Under the pieces are notes generated by a model. That model did no database searches and was not told the DNA's origin. It saw only the letters and a list, made by a program, of their open reading frames with translations. Shown here piece after piece: positions 47,603 through 57,585 of a DNA stretch of 64,000 nt. Within the stretch, counting starts at the first letter, position 1; each line of letters starts with the position of its first letter. The position numbers and the translations under genes were made by a program. Source of the stretch: Stutzerimonas stutzeri (GTDB lineage: Bacteria > Pseudomonadota > Gammaproteobacteria > Pseudomonadales > Pseudomonadaceae). The stretch covers positions 930,001 to 994,000 of the forward strand of contig NZ_JAGQFP010000001.1 of assembly GCF_019090095.1 (NCBI RefSeq), read 5' to 3'.

Positions 47603-49272
47603 ATCGAGTGCGAAACGGACAAGCCCACGTAATCGCGATCACGCAGCGGCTGGTCGTAAGGGGTGTCGGCGTCGTTGAACTTGGCGTAGTTCAGGCTGAC
47701 CTGCCAGTTACCCGGGTTGCGCACGAAGTTCAGGTACAGGTTCATCGCGCTGGCATCACGGGTGTAGGTCGAGTACACCGAAGGCGTGCGTCCGTTGCCG
47801 AGCGCCTGCTGATAGTAGATACCGGGGGTCACGGTCCAGCCGGGGATCAGTGTGCTGTCATAGGTCAGGCTGAAGTCCAGGTGAATGCCCGAGGAGGTCG
47901 CATCGCCACGCGACTTGGGCGGGAACTGCGACATGTCCTCGACCCAGCTGTTGGCGCCCGGTGCGAGCAGCTCGCCGTCGTAACTGTCGTGCAGTCCCGG
48001 ATACTTCACCAGCACCAGCTCCGTCAGCAAGGTCCCGGTGCTGGCCCCGGTGAACTCGAGAAAGTCCGGAGAGTTGGCGTTGGTCAGGCTGTAGATGCCG
48101 GTCAGGTGCCACTGGAACTTCTTGGTGTCTTTCCAGCACTCCCCGTCCCGCCCCGAGCAAGGCGCTGGGCCGAATGCGAGGCCCGGCAACGGGTTGAGCG
48201 GCACCGCTTCCTTGGGGCGGTAGGACAGCTCAGTGCCCACGGCCCAGTCGCCGACCGGCAGGTTGGCGCTGATGCCGTAAAGCATGCGGTCCTCCGGGTA
48301 GATCCAAGTGGGTGCGAAGCTGGCCTGGTCGTAGCGCAGCTGCGGCAGCTTGTCGTGATAACGCATCACGTAGAAACCGTAGTTGACGTCACTGTCCTCC
48401 GGCTGCCAGCGTACCGAGAGGCCCCACTGGCCACTGTCACGGGCGTCTTTGTCGTCGAAGCCGTACTCCTGCATGCCCTCGCCGATCACGTTGTAGGTCG
48501 ACCAGTAGCTGCCCACCGGCGGCAACTCGCTCTTATTCCAGGCAAACTGATAGTAGAGCTCGACGTTCACACCATAGCCCAGGCCGCTGGCGACGCTGAG
48601 CATCGGTGCCGGCAGCAAGGCCTCCTTGAGCTGCACCCCTGGGCTCGATAGCGCCTGGATATCGTAAGCGTTGGTAGCGTTGATGCCGCCCACCGCGAAC
48701 AGACTCTCGCCCCAGTTGATCACCTGGTTGCCCAGGCGCGCCCGCGCCCGGTGCTCCCCCACGTCGAAGCCCTTGCTCACCCACAGGTCGAGCAAGCGCG
48801 CCTTGAACTTCAGATCGTCACGCGCGTCATCGGTCAGCCCATCGCTGCCGATATCCGAGCCCATGGCCTGCCAGAACTGGGTTTCGGCACCCAGCGCCCC
48901 GGTGGTATGAGTGGCGGCGAAGTCGCGCTTCCAGCTGCCGCGCGCCATGAACGTAAAGTCCTCGGGGAACTTCAGCAGCAGCTCGTGAACGCCCTTGAGG
49001 TAGTGGGTGAACAGGTCGCCCTTGTCATAGTTGAGGTTGCCCTGATCGCCAATACCGGAAACGGTCGAATCCAGACAGGCAGGGGCGCCGCTGCCAGCAG
49101 CACCGGCGTTGACCAGATCGCAGCCCTGCGACTGGGTGCGCACGCCCATGCCCCAGCCGATGGTGGAATCGAACGAGCCACGGACATTCTCTGTCTCGAA
49201 GGTGAAGCCCATGGCCAGAGGCGTTGTGCAGGCAATGACCAGCCCCGATGCTTTAGCAATTATTTTATTCAT
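47599..49272 (-). CDS. DUF1302 outer-membrane protein
   Basis: 557 aa with a signal peptide (MNKIIAKASGLVIACTTPLAMG) and the DUF1302 N-terminal pattern ETENVRGSFDSTIGWGMGVR. The rest is a long beta-rich barrel (WQPEDSDVNYGFYVMRY, LSLNYAKFNDADTPYDQPLRDRDYVGLSVSHSM, ending in an aromatic-rich strand). Function is unproven; the family is an outer-membrane channel or export partner found with DUF1329 and RND genes. It starts 22 bases after the DUF1329 stop and overlaps the next RND gene by GTGA, so it is cotranscribed with both. Confidence 0.85.
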   Translation of the reverse strand: MNKIIAKASGLVIACTTPLAMGFTFETENVRGSFDSTIGWGMGVRTQSQGCDLVNAGAAGSGAPACLDSTVSGIGDQGNLNYDKGDLFTHYLKGVHELLLKFPEDFTFMARGSWKRDFAATHTTGALGAETQFWQAMGSDIGSDGLTDDARDDLKFKARLLDLWVSKGFDVGEHRARARLGNQVINWGESLFAVGGINATNAYDIQALSSPGVQLKEALLPAPMLSVASGLGYGVNVELYYQFAWNKSELPPVGSYWSTYNVIGEGMQEYGFDDKDARDSGQWGLSVRWQPEDSDVNYGFYVMRYHDKLPQLRYDQASFAPTWIYPEDRMLYGISANLPVGDWAVGTELSYRPKEAVPLNPLPGLAFGPAPCSGRDGECWKDTKKFQWHLTGIYSLTNANSPDFLEFTGASTGTLLTELVLVKYPGLHDSYDGELLAPGANSWVEDMSQFPPKSRGDATSSGIHLDFSLTYDSTLIPGWTVTPGIYYQQALGNGRTPSVYSTYTRDASAMNLYLNFVRNPGNWQVSLNYAKFNDADTPYDQPLRDRDYVGLSVSHSM

Positions 49273-49293
49273 ATCGGATCCCTAGAGTCGCGA

Positions 49294-50715
49294 TTAGCGT
49301 TCGCTGATGGCGCGCAGGTTGTCGGAGGTGTAGAAACCGCGCTTATGCCGCGGATTGCCTTCGCTCTCGGTCAGCCAGCGGAGATCCTTGCTGGCGCCGA
49401 TGGTGCTCAAGTCGAAGAGGTAACGGCCGTCCGCCAGGTTGTACTGCACCAAAGCCTGCGTATCGCAAGCACCGGTCTCGTACACAGGAATCGTGAAGCC
49501 TTCGCGCACCTTCCAGATCTGCCCTTGCTTGTCGTAGTCGACGGCCATCACGGCGTTCCAGCTGTCTTCATCGATGTAGAACAGACGCTTCGGCGCCTGG
49601 TGGCGCATGCCCTGGCGGACATTGGCCTCGACGACCCACACTCGATGCAGTTCATAGCGGCGCGACTCGGGCGCGATCGAATCGTCCTGGGCAACCTCTT
49701 CGACCTTGGCGGACGTGTCGTAGGCGCCAAAAGCGTTGTAGGACACGATCAACTCCTGCTTGCCGACCAGTTTCCAGTCGAAGCGATCCAGGGGACCGAA
49801 GAAGATGTTCGCTTCATCGACGCTGTACTGGTTATCCATACCGATCTGCGGCGCGTCATAGGAGTAAGCGGGCATGCGCCTTACGCGCCGCTGGCCGGGA
49901 AAGTAATAGAAAGTAGTTGCCTGCTCACCAGCCACAGCGCTCTGCACGGCAGCCTGACCCGCCAGGGCAGCCGGCTCCAGGAAAGAAAAGTAGGTGGCGT
50001 TTTCTATCCGGCCGACGGAAGAGAACAGCGCACTCCCCTTCTCCCCCCAAGGGGTAAAGAAGGACACATCATTCGAAACACGCAGCCAATCCCCTCCCGC
50101 CTTACGTGGGGAGATCCCGGCGATGGTCTTGGGAATGTCGAGGCCGACGCCACGGTAGCGCATCTTCATGTTCCACATGACCTCGGCGCCGGTCGTAGGC
50201 ATCGGGAACGGAACGCCAGGAACATAGGCTTCCTTCAGCGCAAGACCATCACTATCGAGGGTAGCGAAGCCGACGTTTTTCCTGGTGTTCTGGGCAACGA
50301 AGTCCGGCACGCCGCAGCTGCGACGGGTGGGGTACACATTCATTCGATAGCCCGGGATCTTCTTGAACAGCTCAAGCTGGCCCGGCGACAGCTTGCTCGC
50401 GTGCTGCGAGACATTACTCGCGTCGATACTGTAGAGCGGCTTGTCGTCCTTGAACTTCCAGTGCTGGCCACGCACCTCACCGTAAGTCCAGTCACCACCC
50501 TGAGGGCCGGGCTGCGTCCAGGCCGGAATCACCCCATCAGCACTTGCCGCTACCTCCCCTCCCAGCGGCGTCAATGCCGTCCCCAGCAAAGCAGGATCCT
50601 GCTTCGCAGCCTGAACAGAACCCATTGCAGTCGACGCTACAACGGCCACGAGCAGATGCCTGACGCCACGGCGGTTAACAACGCCGACTTCTGGGCGCTC
50701 AATCACTTCTTTCAT
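49294..50715 (-). CDS. DUF1329 protein, probably outer-membrane lipid-binding
   Basis: 473 aa with an N-terminal signal (RHLLVAVVASTAMGSVQA). DUF1329 features: GTALTPLGGEVAASADGVIPAWT near the mature start, and a beta-rich domain with YSYDAPQIGMDNQYSVDEANIFFGPLDRFDWKLVGK. The family is related to LolB-like lipid carriers and always travels with DUF1302. It is the first gene of the RND module. An inverted repeat at 50792, about 80 bases upstream of the start, matches the TetR-linked motif at 21244, suggesting regulation by that repressor. Confidence 0.85.
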   Translation of the reverse strand: MKEVIERPEVGVVNRRGVRHLLVAVVASTAMGSVQAAKQDPALLGTALTPLGGEVAASADGVIPAWTQPGPQGGDWTYGEVRGQHWKFKDDKPLYSIDASNVSQHASKLSPGQLELFKKIPGYRMNVYPTRRSCGVPDFVAQNTRKNVGFATLDSDGLALKEAYVPGVPFPMPTTGAEVMWNMKMRYRGVGLDIPKTIAGISPRKAGGDWLRVSNDVSFFTPWGEKGSALFSSVGRIENATYFSFLEPAALAGQAAVQSAVAGEQATTFYYFPGQRRVRRMPAYSYDAPQIGMDNQYSVDEANIFFGPLDRFDWKLVGKQELIVSYNAFGAYDTSAKVEEVAQDDSIAPESRRYELHRVWVVEANVRQGMRHQAPKRLFYIDEDSWNAVMAVDYDKQGQIWKVREGFTIPVYETGACDTQALVQYNLADGRYLFDLSTIGASKDLRWLTESEGNPRHKRGFYTSDNLRAISER

Positions 50716-50791
50716 TGGGGTGTCCTCACGGGGCTTTGACTGGCGGCACTACCTTCCCGACAGGGAAATCGGCTTGCGCCTAGATTACTAA

Positions 50792-50812
50792 TCAAATGAC
50801 ATAGTCATTTGA
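50792..50812. promoter_or_regulatory. Perfect inverted repeat upstream of DUF1329 operon
   Basis: TCAAATGAC (50792-50800), spacer ATA, GTCATTTGA (50804-50812), then ACAAGTCC. The 9-bp arms are perfect. The site is about 77 bases before the DUF1329 start. It matches the motif before the TetR gene at 21244 over roughly 28 positions, including the trailing TGAACAAGTC. Confidence 0.65.
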
Positions 50813-51452
50813 ACAAGTCCTTTGACCAGAAAAAGCAATCCACATGCCAAACCCTAAAGCCCAGTTAAAATCATTATTTATCAGTAGCTTATAGATACCA
50901 GTGAGGAGTCATGCGGTAGCCTCTTGTCCTCGACTGCACCAGCATGTAGCAGTACGCCGCACCATTTTGAGAATTATTGGAACACCTGTTACGAAGATAT
51001 ACGGGCGTAAAAGGGTACGAGCGACTGTCATTCGCAGAACCCGCTCGTGAGCTACGGATACTCGAAGCAATCCCACGCAGCGACCGCATGGCGGCAAAGA
51101 GAGTCCCCGCCGGGGGAGATTCATAGGCGCGATTGAGCCGCGAAGTAAGTGGCAGAGGCTGTAGGCGTTGTGACTGCCTGGAGAGATCCGGGAGCTAAGC
51201 TCGGCTCCTTCCACATATCCGCGCGCAGCTGCTGCCACGCTGACGTGCAGAACGCATCACCGGCCTCATCGGTAGCAGGAGCCAGGCCAGATTCGGAAGG
51301 ACGCCAGAGAATTGGTTGATCCCGGCCACGACGCTCAGACCAGGGAAATGTGAACAGCGCACAACTCTTCTGCCCGCACGAAGACTCATGCCGAGCCGGC
51401 GAGATCTGGTGACCGTGTCATCTGCGGCGGCTTGTGGAATGGACCCAGGATC
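50813..51452. other. Gap between DUF1329 promoter and RND pump terminator
   Basis: 640 bases without a supported gene. Frames on the minus strand (about 50909-51238) contain no start with ribosome site and read as random sequence. There may be remnants of older genes, but none that I can name. Confidence 0.4.
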
Positions 51453-51474
51453 GGGGCGGCTCTCAAGCCGCCCC
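51453..51474 (-). terminator. Hairpin after the AcrB-type pump
   Basis: Perfect 9-bp arms GGGGCGGCT (51453-51461) and AGCCGCCCC (51466-51474), loop CTCA, ten bases beyond the pump stop. The GC-rich stem lacks a T-tract on the leftward strand, so it is terminator-like rather than proven. Confidence 0.6.
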
Positions 51475-51484
51475 AACGGAGGCT

Positions 51485-54400
51485 TTACGGCGCGCGGTAG
51501 ATCAATGCGTAGAACACCGGCAGCACGACCATGGTAAGAACGGTGGCGAACAGAAGCCCGCCGATGATGGTGATGGCCATGGAGACGAAGAAGGCGTCGA
51601 ACACCAGCGGGATCATGCCTAGCGCCGTGGTCAGCGCGGCCATGGCCACCGGGCGCAGGCGGCTCGCCCCAGCATCGACTATCGCCGGCAGCAGCGCCTT
51701 GCCCTCCTCGCACTCCAGATCGATCTGCTCGATCAGCACGATGGCGTTCTTGATCAGCATGCCGATCAGGCTGAGGAAGCCGAGCAAGGCCATAAAGCCG
51801 AAGGGCTGTCCGCTGACCAGCAGGCCGGCGGTTACCCCGATCAAGGCCAGCGGCACGCAGAGCCAGATCACCAACGGCTGTCGCAGCGTGTTGAACAGCA
51901 TGATGGTGATCAGGACCATGACCACGATGAACACCGGGATGCTCGCGGCCAGCCCGGCCTGGGCCTTGCCGGCGTCCTCGTACTCGCCGCCCCACTCCAG
52001 GCTGTAGCCGGGCGGCAGCGGCAAGGCCTCGACCTGCGGGCGCAGCCGCGCAAACAGCTCGCTAGCATTACCTTGCCTGGGGTCGGCGTAGACGGTGAGC
52101 GTACGCTTGCGGTCTCGACGGTGGATCATCTCGTCCTCGAACACGGTATCGAACGAACGCACCACCTGCTGTAGCGGGATCATCTTCTGCGCCACCGGGC
52201 TCCATATCTGCAGATTGGCCAGGTCGTCGATGGCGTTACGTGCTGCGTCATCGACGCGCACTATAATCGGCAGCAGTAGATCAGCCTCGCGATGAACGCC
52301 CGCGGTCACGCCCTGGAAGCCCTCGCGAATCGCCGCTGCCACCATGGCACGGGTGATGCCATTGACGTTGGCCTGTTCGTCGGCCAGGGTCGCTCGTACC
52401 AGCTTTACACGTTGCCGCCAGTCGGTACGCACCGCCTTGGCATCGGGATCACTCTGGTAGATCTGCTGCACCTGATCGCCAAGCCGGCGCAATTCATCCG
52501 GGTCAGGACCGCTCAGGCGGGCCTGGATCTTGCCGCTCACCCCGGTGCCCAGCTCGAACGGCGAGGCATAACTCAGTGCATCCGGGAAACGGCTGGCGAG
52601 TTCGTCTTCGACCTTCGCCATCAGTTGGGGGATCAGACGGTAGTCGTCCACACCAACCAGAAACTGTGCATAGGCCGGGTTGGGCTGTTGTGGCTGGTAG
52701 GTAAGCAGGAAACGCAGCGAGCCTTCGCCGAGGGTGGTGGTGACGTGCGTCACGCCCCCCTGCTCCAGCAGAAAGCGCTCGATCTCTTCGGCATCGGCGC
52801 GCGTAGCATCTATGTGAGCGCCCTGGGGTAACCAGTAATCCACCATAAACTGGGGTCGGGTCGAGCTGGGGAAGAAGCTCTGCTCGACCATGCTGAAGCC
52901 CCACAGGGCGACGGCGAACAGGCCGGCCACGCTGGCAGTACTCAAGTAGCGGCGACGGATGCAGATACGCAGCAACTCCTTGTAACGCCGATAGAAACCA
53001 CCGCCGTAAGGGTCTGCAGTCGCCTGGTCGGGCGCCGGAGCCTTAAGAAACATCACGCACAGCAGCGGCGTCACCGTCACCGCGGTCACCCAGCTCAGCA
53101 ACAGCGAAACCATTACCACCTGAAACAGCGAGCGGCAGTACTCGCCGGTCTCGTCGTTCGAAGTGCCGATCGCCGCAAAGGCCAGAATGGCGATCAGGGT
53201 GGCGCCGAGCAGCGGCCAAGCCGACTGTTTGACGACGATTGAGGCGGCCTGCTCGGCACGCTCGCCGCGCTGTAGACGGACGAGCACGCCGTCGACCACG
53301 ACGATAGCGTTGTCCACCAGCATACCCAGGGCGATGATCAAGGCCCCCAGAGAGATGCGCTCGAGTGCCACGCCCATGGGATCTAGAAAAAGGAAGGATC
53401 CCGCTATGGTCAACAGCAGAACGAAGCCAATCAGCAGCCCGCTGCGCAGGCCCATGAACAGCAGCAGCACCGCCACGACGATGGCCACGGCCTGTAGCAG
53501 ACTCTCGACGAAACCCGAGATTGCTGTGGTGACGGACTCCGACTGCTGGGAGACGATGCCGAACTCCATGCCGACCGGACGCTGCCCCTCCAGCTCGGCC
53601 ATGCGTGCCTGCAGCGCCTCGCCCATGGTCACCACGTTGCCACCGGAAACGGTAGAAATGCCCAGGCCGATACCGGCCCGGCCGTCAAAGCGGATCTCGG
53701 CGGCGGTAGGTTCTACATAACCGCGCCGGATCCGTGCGAGATCACCAAGCTGGAACTGCCGTCCGTCGCCACCATGAATCAGCAAGGCCTGAAAGTCGCC
53801 GATCGAACTGAGGCCACCCGAAGGCGCCAGAGTGACGAAAGCTTTCCCTACCCGCGCTCGCCCGGCATCCGTCGCCAAGCCTTTCTGGCGTAGCTCCTCG
53901 ATGATGGACGCGGGCGCGATACCCAATTGCGACAGGCGGTCACTATTGAATTCGACAAATATGGCTTCCTGGCGCTCGCCGAAAGTGGTGATCTTGCCAA
54001 CATCTCGTACCAGCAGCAGCTCACGACGTAGCTGATCGACATAGTTCTTGAGTTCGGCGTAGCTATAGCCGTCGCCGGTGACCACCAGGAACGCGCTATA
54101 GACGTCTCCATAGTCGTCAAGCACGATCGACGGCCCAGCACCCGGCGGCAGCTCGCGCTGCACGTCGTCGACCTTGCGCCGCAATTCGTCCCAGACCTGG
54201 GGCAGACTTTCGCGGTCGTAGTTGTCCTTGACGGTAACGGTCAGGGTCGACAGGCCCCGCTCGGACTTCGAGCTCACGCGCTCCAGTTGGCCGAGCTGTT
54301 GCACGGCCTTCTCCAGGCGGTCGCTGACCTCCTGCTCCACCTCCAGGGCTGAGGCGCCCGCATAAGGCGTGACGACAAGTGCCTCCTTGATAGTGAATTC

Positions 54401-54514
54401 CGGATCCTCCAGACGGCTCATGTCCTGATAGGTCCACAACCCTGCAACGAGCATCGCTGCAGTGAGCACCAGGGTGACCAGGCGTTTCTTGATGGCAATG
54501 GCGGCGATATCCAT
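51485..54514 (-). CDS. AcrB-type RND efflux permease
   Basis: 1009 aa from ATG 54514; an upstream in-frame extension overlaps the adaptor gene and is not supported. N-terminal span LVTLVLTAAMLVAGLWTY, then periplasmic porter domains, and conserved RND blocks RISLGALIIALGMLVDNAIVVVDGVLV and the second-half LLGFLSLIGMLIKNAIVLIEQIDLE. It is a proton-driven pump, probably for drugs or amphiphiles, forming a complex with the adaptor and an outer-membrane TolC-type channel encoded elsewhere. Length and motif set are typical. It is coupled with the adaptor gene by a four-base gap. Confidence 0.93.
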   Translation of the reverse strand: MDIAAIAIKKRLVTLVLTAAMLVAGLWTYQDMSRLEDPEFTIKEALVVTPYAGASALEVEQEVSDRLEKAVQQLGQLERVSSKSERGLSTLTVTVKDNYDRESLPQVWDELRRKVDDVQRELPPGAGPSIVLDDYGDVYSAFLVVTGDGYSYAELKNYVDQLRRELLLVRDVGKITTFGERQEAIFVEFNSDRLSQLGIAPASIIEELRQKGLATDAGRARVGKAFVTLAPSGGLSSIGDFQALLIHGGDGRQFQLGDLARIRRGYVEPTAAEIRFDGRAGIGLGISTVSGGNVVTMGEALQARMAELEGQRPVGMEFGIVSQQSESVTTAISGFVESLLQAVAIVVAVLLLFMGLRSGLLIGFVLLLTIAGSFLFLDPMGVALERISLGALIIALGMLVDNAIVVVDGVLVRLQRGERAEQAASIVVKQSAWPLLGATLIAILAFAAIGTSNDETGEYCRSLFQVVMVSLLLSWVTAVTVTPLLCVMFLKAPAPDQATADPYGGGFYRRYKELLRICIRRRYLSTASVAGLFAVALWGFSMVEQSFFPSSTRPQFMVDYWLPQGAHIDATRADAEEIERFLLEQGGVTHVTTTLGEGSLRFLLTYQPQQPNPAYAQFLVGVDDYRLIPQLMAKVEDELASRFPDALSYASPFELGTGVSGKIQARLSGPDPDELRRLGDQVQQIYQSDPDAKAVRTDWRQRVKLVRATLADEQANVNGITRAMVAAAIREGFQGVTAGVHREADLLLPIIVRVDDAARNAIDDLANLQIWSPVAQKMIPLQQVVRSFDTVFEDEMIHRRDRKRTLTVYADPRQGNASELFARLRPQVEALPLPPGYSLEWGGEYEDAGKAQAGLAASIPVFIVVMVLITIMLFNTLRQPLVIWLCVPLALIGVTAGLLVSGQPFGFMALLGFLSLIGMLIKNAIVLIEQIDLECEEGKALLPAIVDAGASRLRPVAMAALTTALGMIPLVFDAFFVSMAITIIGGLLFATVLTMVVLPVFYALIYRAP

Positions 54515-54518
54515 CGAC

Positions 54519-55610
54519 TCAATTCTCCAAGGCGTGCACGGGGAAGCCGTCGCTGAGCGTATGCACGCCCGATACCGCAATGCGATCACCCACCTGCAAG
54601 CCGGAGGTCACGAGCACGCTGTCGCCGCTCAGTTCTCCCAGGGTCACGGGGCTACGCTGCACCGTGCCGCTCTGCGCATCGAAACGCCAGACCTGAGGAC
54701 TATTGTCGGGAGCGGCGAATACCGCATCGGCGGGAATGTACAAGCCAACTGCGGCATCCCCTGCTGGCAGATCGTAGGCGACGTGTCCAGTCATCCCGGG
54801 GCTAACGCTAAAGCCAGGCGGCGGCTCGAAGCCGACGGTAACGCGGAAGGTGCGCGTCACCGGGTCGGCCATGCTGGCGAAGGCAGTGATTTTTGCCGCA
54901 ATCGGTTGTTCGGGCAGCGAGCTCAACACCACGCGGATCTGCGAATTGAGGTCCTCGATGTGTGCCGCCGAGTCGACCTGCGGCGAGCGAGCCCAGAGCA
55001 CCTCGGGAACTTGAACGCGCATTTCCATGCCACCCTCGCTTTGCAGTATCAGCACCGGCTGCTTGGCCTGCACATTGGCGTAGTCCTCCACCAGTTTGCG
55101 CGCTACACGTCCGGCGAAGGGCGCACGCAGCACCGTGTCCTCAATAGCCTTGTTGGCCTGACGCAGGCTGGCATTGGCAACCGCCAAGTTGCGGCGGGTA
55201 CGATCGACCTCCTGCGCGGCGACAGCCCTGGCCTTGAACGCCGCCTCGTATCGATTGAACTCCAGCTGAGCGGCGTTGCGTTCAGCCGTCGCCCTGTCCC
55301 TTTCGGCCTCATAGTCACGAGGGTCGAGCCGTGCCAGCACAGTACCGGCATTAACTAGCTGTCCCTCGGTGACCGGAATATCAATGATCCGCCCAGGGAC
55401 TTCGAACGCCATGTCCGATTGCTTGACCGCCGAGACACTGCCGGGAAACCGCAGCGTTCGAACAGCCTCAGCTTGCCCTAGCGTGAACAGTTTTACCGGT
55501 CGCGACACCGGTTGGGCCGCTTCCTGCTGCGGGTCGTTGCAGGCAGTAAGTGCCAAGACTATGGCCAGGCACAACGTGGCCGACCGGATGATTCGATTGT
55601 TCAGCTTCAT
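54519..55610 (-). CDS. RND periplasmic adaptor lipoprotein
   Basis: 363 aa with a lipoprotein signal (LCLAIVLALTACNDPQQ; lipobox with Cys near residue 24). It contains the HlyD/MFP plan: biotinyl-lipoyl halves (DMAFEVPGRIIDIPVTEGQLVNAGTVLARLDPRDY), a helical hairpin (residues about 95-165), and the beta-barrel and membrane-proximal parts (PADAVFAAPDNSPQVWRFD). It anchors at the inner membrane and links the permease with an outer-membrane factor. No such channel gene lies nearby. It is the first gene of a two-gene operon. Regulator unknown. Confidence 0.9.
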   Translation of the reverse strand: MKLNNRIIRSATLCLAIVLALTACNDPQQEAAQPVSRPVKLFTLGQAEAVRTLRFPGSVSAVKQSDMAFEVPGRIIDIPVTEGQLVNAGTVLARLDPRDYEAERDRATAERNAAQLEFNRYEAAFKARAVAAQEVDRTRRNLAVANASLRQANKAIEDTVLRAPFAGRVARKLVEDYANVQAKQPVLILQSEGGMEMRVQVPEVLWARSPQVDSAAHIEDLNSQIRVVLSSLPEQPIAAKITAFASMADPVTRTFRVTVGFEPPPGFSVSPGMTGHVAYDLPAGDAAVGLYIPADAVFAAPDNSPQVWRFDAQSGTVQRSPVTLGELSGDSVLVTSGLQVGDRIAVSGVHTLSDGFPVHALEN

Positions 55611-55654
55611 GTTCGTCCCCTTCGACGATTCAATGTAAGAAGACTAGTCCCGGC

Positions 55655-55888
55655 TTAGCTGCTGCACGCCCGATGACCACCCTCGGTCGCCAGCAAGTTA
55701 TTGCTCATGAAGGCACCGACATCGCTGGTCAGAAGGGACGGCCCCGACCAGCGCATCGGCGCCACAGCGCGGACATAGCTGTAGTCCTGATCTCGGTTGA
55801 AGAAGGCCTGGTTCATACCGGATTTGAAGTCGCCCGGGCCCGTGGCGTTGACCCGGATACTGACTCGCGCCAGCGAGTTGCTCAGTAG
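55655..55888 (-). pseudogene. Decayed 3' end of an SDR gene
   Basis: The minus-strand frame ending at 55655 contains SLARVSIRVNATGPGDFKSGMNQ, then RAVAPMRW and LLTSDVGAFMSNN and a final ATEGGH. These are the C-terminal landmarks of SDR enzymes, in order. They closely parallel the intact SDR at 29983-30765 ([33 protein letters not shown]). The segment between PMR and GPSLL is shortened. The N-terminal two thirds, with the cofactor motif and the YxxxK pair, are missing. It is a gene remnant. Confidence 0.7.
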
Positions 55889-56555
55889 CACCACGTGACA
55901 GACAAGGCAGAGGTTCTGGACGTAATCAGGACTCATGGAAAACCTCGGACAGCAGTGAAACACCTCGCCCTTGAAGCTCAGCGTATCTACTGGCTCGGGA
56001 TGGGTAGGCCGATTGGCGTAATGGGGCTCCAACTGGCATGACCAAGAGAGGCCGGATGCCACGCATAGGGAGCAAATTTTTCAGCGCACGCGCTGCGAAA
56101 GCCTCTGGCTTGTCCCAGCTTTCAAAACCGAGACTTGCTCGATTCGCGTGCTACAGACGGAGGCAGCATTTGGCCCGCCAACAAGGTCGGAAGAAGTCTC
56201 CGAAGCTGCCGAACGGATACGCCGGCTGCGGCTGTTTGACGGTAACGATCCTGAGCGAGAACAAGATGGAGGTAGATACCTACAGGGCCGAGCTCATACA
56301 GGCGCAGAAAATCGACGCACGGCAAACCTCCATCATTCGGCCGCAGCCAAATGCAGTGTCTTTTATTCTTGGAAGATAGAATTCTGCGCGGCCCTCAGGT
56401 CTGTCGCTTTGCATATCACGCCATAAAATATCCAAATAATGTCACCTACCAGCCGCCTAAGCTGTTCTGGAAAATTCGTCGAACGTCCACGGGAGCACGA
56501 CAATGGACACTCACCGGCCAGCGGTCTTATTCAATCGAACGTTCGAGCATTCGCG
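55889..56555. other. Intergenic region before the AraC pair
   Basis: About 670 bases with no complete gene. Short frames do not have ribosome sites. The 3' end (56400-56555) is AT-rich and probably carries the promoter of the tandem AraC genes. No repeat or operator of note was seen. Confidence 0.4.
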
Positions 56556-57572
56556 ATGAATACCTTTGTAAATGGCATCGCTCTGTTAGGCTTCGAAGAC
56601 TTCGCGCTCGACCAAGGCCTGAATCCATCCGCTGTACTGACCGAGATCGGACTACCCGTCGACGCCAGACTTAGTGTGATAGGGGGCGCCCAATTCAACT
56701 CCTTGCTCGAGCTTTGCGCACAGCGATCAGCCGCCCCACTGTTCGGCCTGCAATTTGGTTTACGGCAGGGGGCTCAGGCACTGGGCAATCTGCTGTACCC
56801 GATTCAGAATGCCGGTTCGGTGGGCGAAGCACTGCAGGCGCTACAGCGCTACTTTCACGTTCACAGCAACGGCGCCGAGCTGCGCCTCGAGCGCCACGGC
56901 AGGTACGCTCGGCTGGTGTATGAAGTGACGGATGGCGGTGCCTATTCAGTCCGCCAGACCGTAGAGCTGGCCATAGGGATAAGTGCCCATTTGCTGCGCA
57001 GCCTGCTACAGCACGCCTGGAAGCCGCGAGGCCTGCTGCTTAGACACGCCCCCGGCGCCGAGCTAAGCGCATACCGCCACCTGCTGGGCATTACGCCCCG
57101 CTTCGACAGCCCGGACAATGCCTGGGTGTTCGACGAGGCGCTGCTGGATATTTCGCTTAGCACTGCAGACGAGCGGCTCTGCCAGCTGGCCAGGGAGCAT
57201 CTCGATGTACTGGCACGAATTACCCTGCGGGAATTGCCCGATTACGTGCAGAAGCTTCTTCGCACTTGGCTGCCCGCTGGCCAGGTCACCATCGAGCGGG
57301 TCGCCGAGCATCTGCAGGTCAGCCCACGCACCCTGCAGCGCTATCTGCAGACAGAGGACACGAGCTTTCAGGCCTTGCTGGACGACACGCGACAGGCCCT
57401 GGCGACGCGCTACCTGCGTGACTCATCGCTGAACCTGACTCAGTTGGCCGCGCTTCTGGGCTATGCAGATCTCAGCACCTTCTCACGCGCCTTCAGGCGC
57501 TGGAACGGCATCAGCCCACAACAGTGGCAGCGCTCATTGCTATCCGTGCCAGCCGCCGACTCGTCCACCTAA
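56556..57572 (+). CDS. AraC-family regulator, tandem copy 1
   Basis: 338 aa from ATG 56556; the open frame reaches further upstream into AT-rich noncoding sequence. The N-terminal domain (about 1-220) begins MNTFVNGIALLGFEDFALDQGLNPSAVL, an OruR/ArgR-like arabinose-independent sensor. The C-terminal HTH_18 has TIERVAEHLQVSPRTLQRYLQTE and LTQLAALLGYADLSTFSRAFRRWNGISPQQWQ. It is followed after 13 bases by a paralogue of similar design. The pair may form heterodimers or sense related ligands; targets unknown. Confidence 0.85.
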   Translation: MNTFVNGIALLGFEDFALDQGLNPSAVLTEIGLPVDARLSVIGGAQFNSLLELCAQRSAAPLFGLQFGLRQGAQALGNLLYPIQNAGSVGEALQALQRYFHVHSNGAELRLERHGRYARLVYEVTDGGAYSVRQTVELAIGISAHLLRSLLQHAWKPRGLLLRHAPGAELSAYRHLLGITPRFDSPDNAWVFDEALLDISLSTADERLCQLAREHLDVLARITLRELPDYVQKLLRTWLPAGQVTIERVAEHLQVSPRTLQRYLQTEDTSFQALLDDTRQALATRYLRDSSLNLTQLAALLGYADLSTFSRAFRRWNGISPQQWQRSLLSVPAADSST

Positions 57573-57585
57573 GGGGCGTATAACC

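Noticed and set aside
50889..51238. Short minus-strand ORFs between DUF1329 and the RND pump
   Set aside because: They lack ribosome sites, have mixed composition and overlap each other in different frames.
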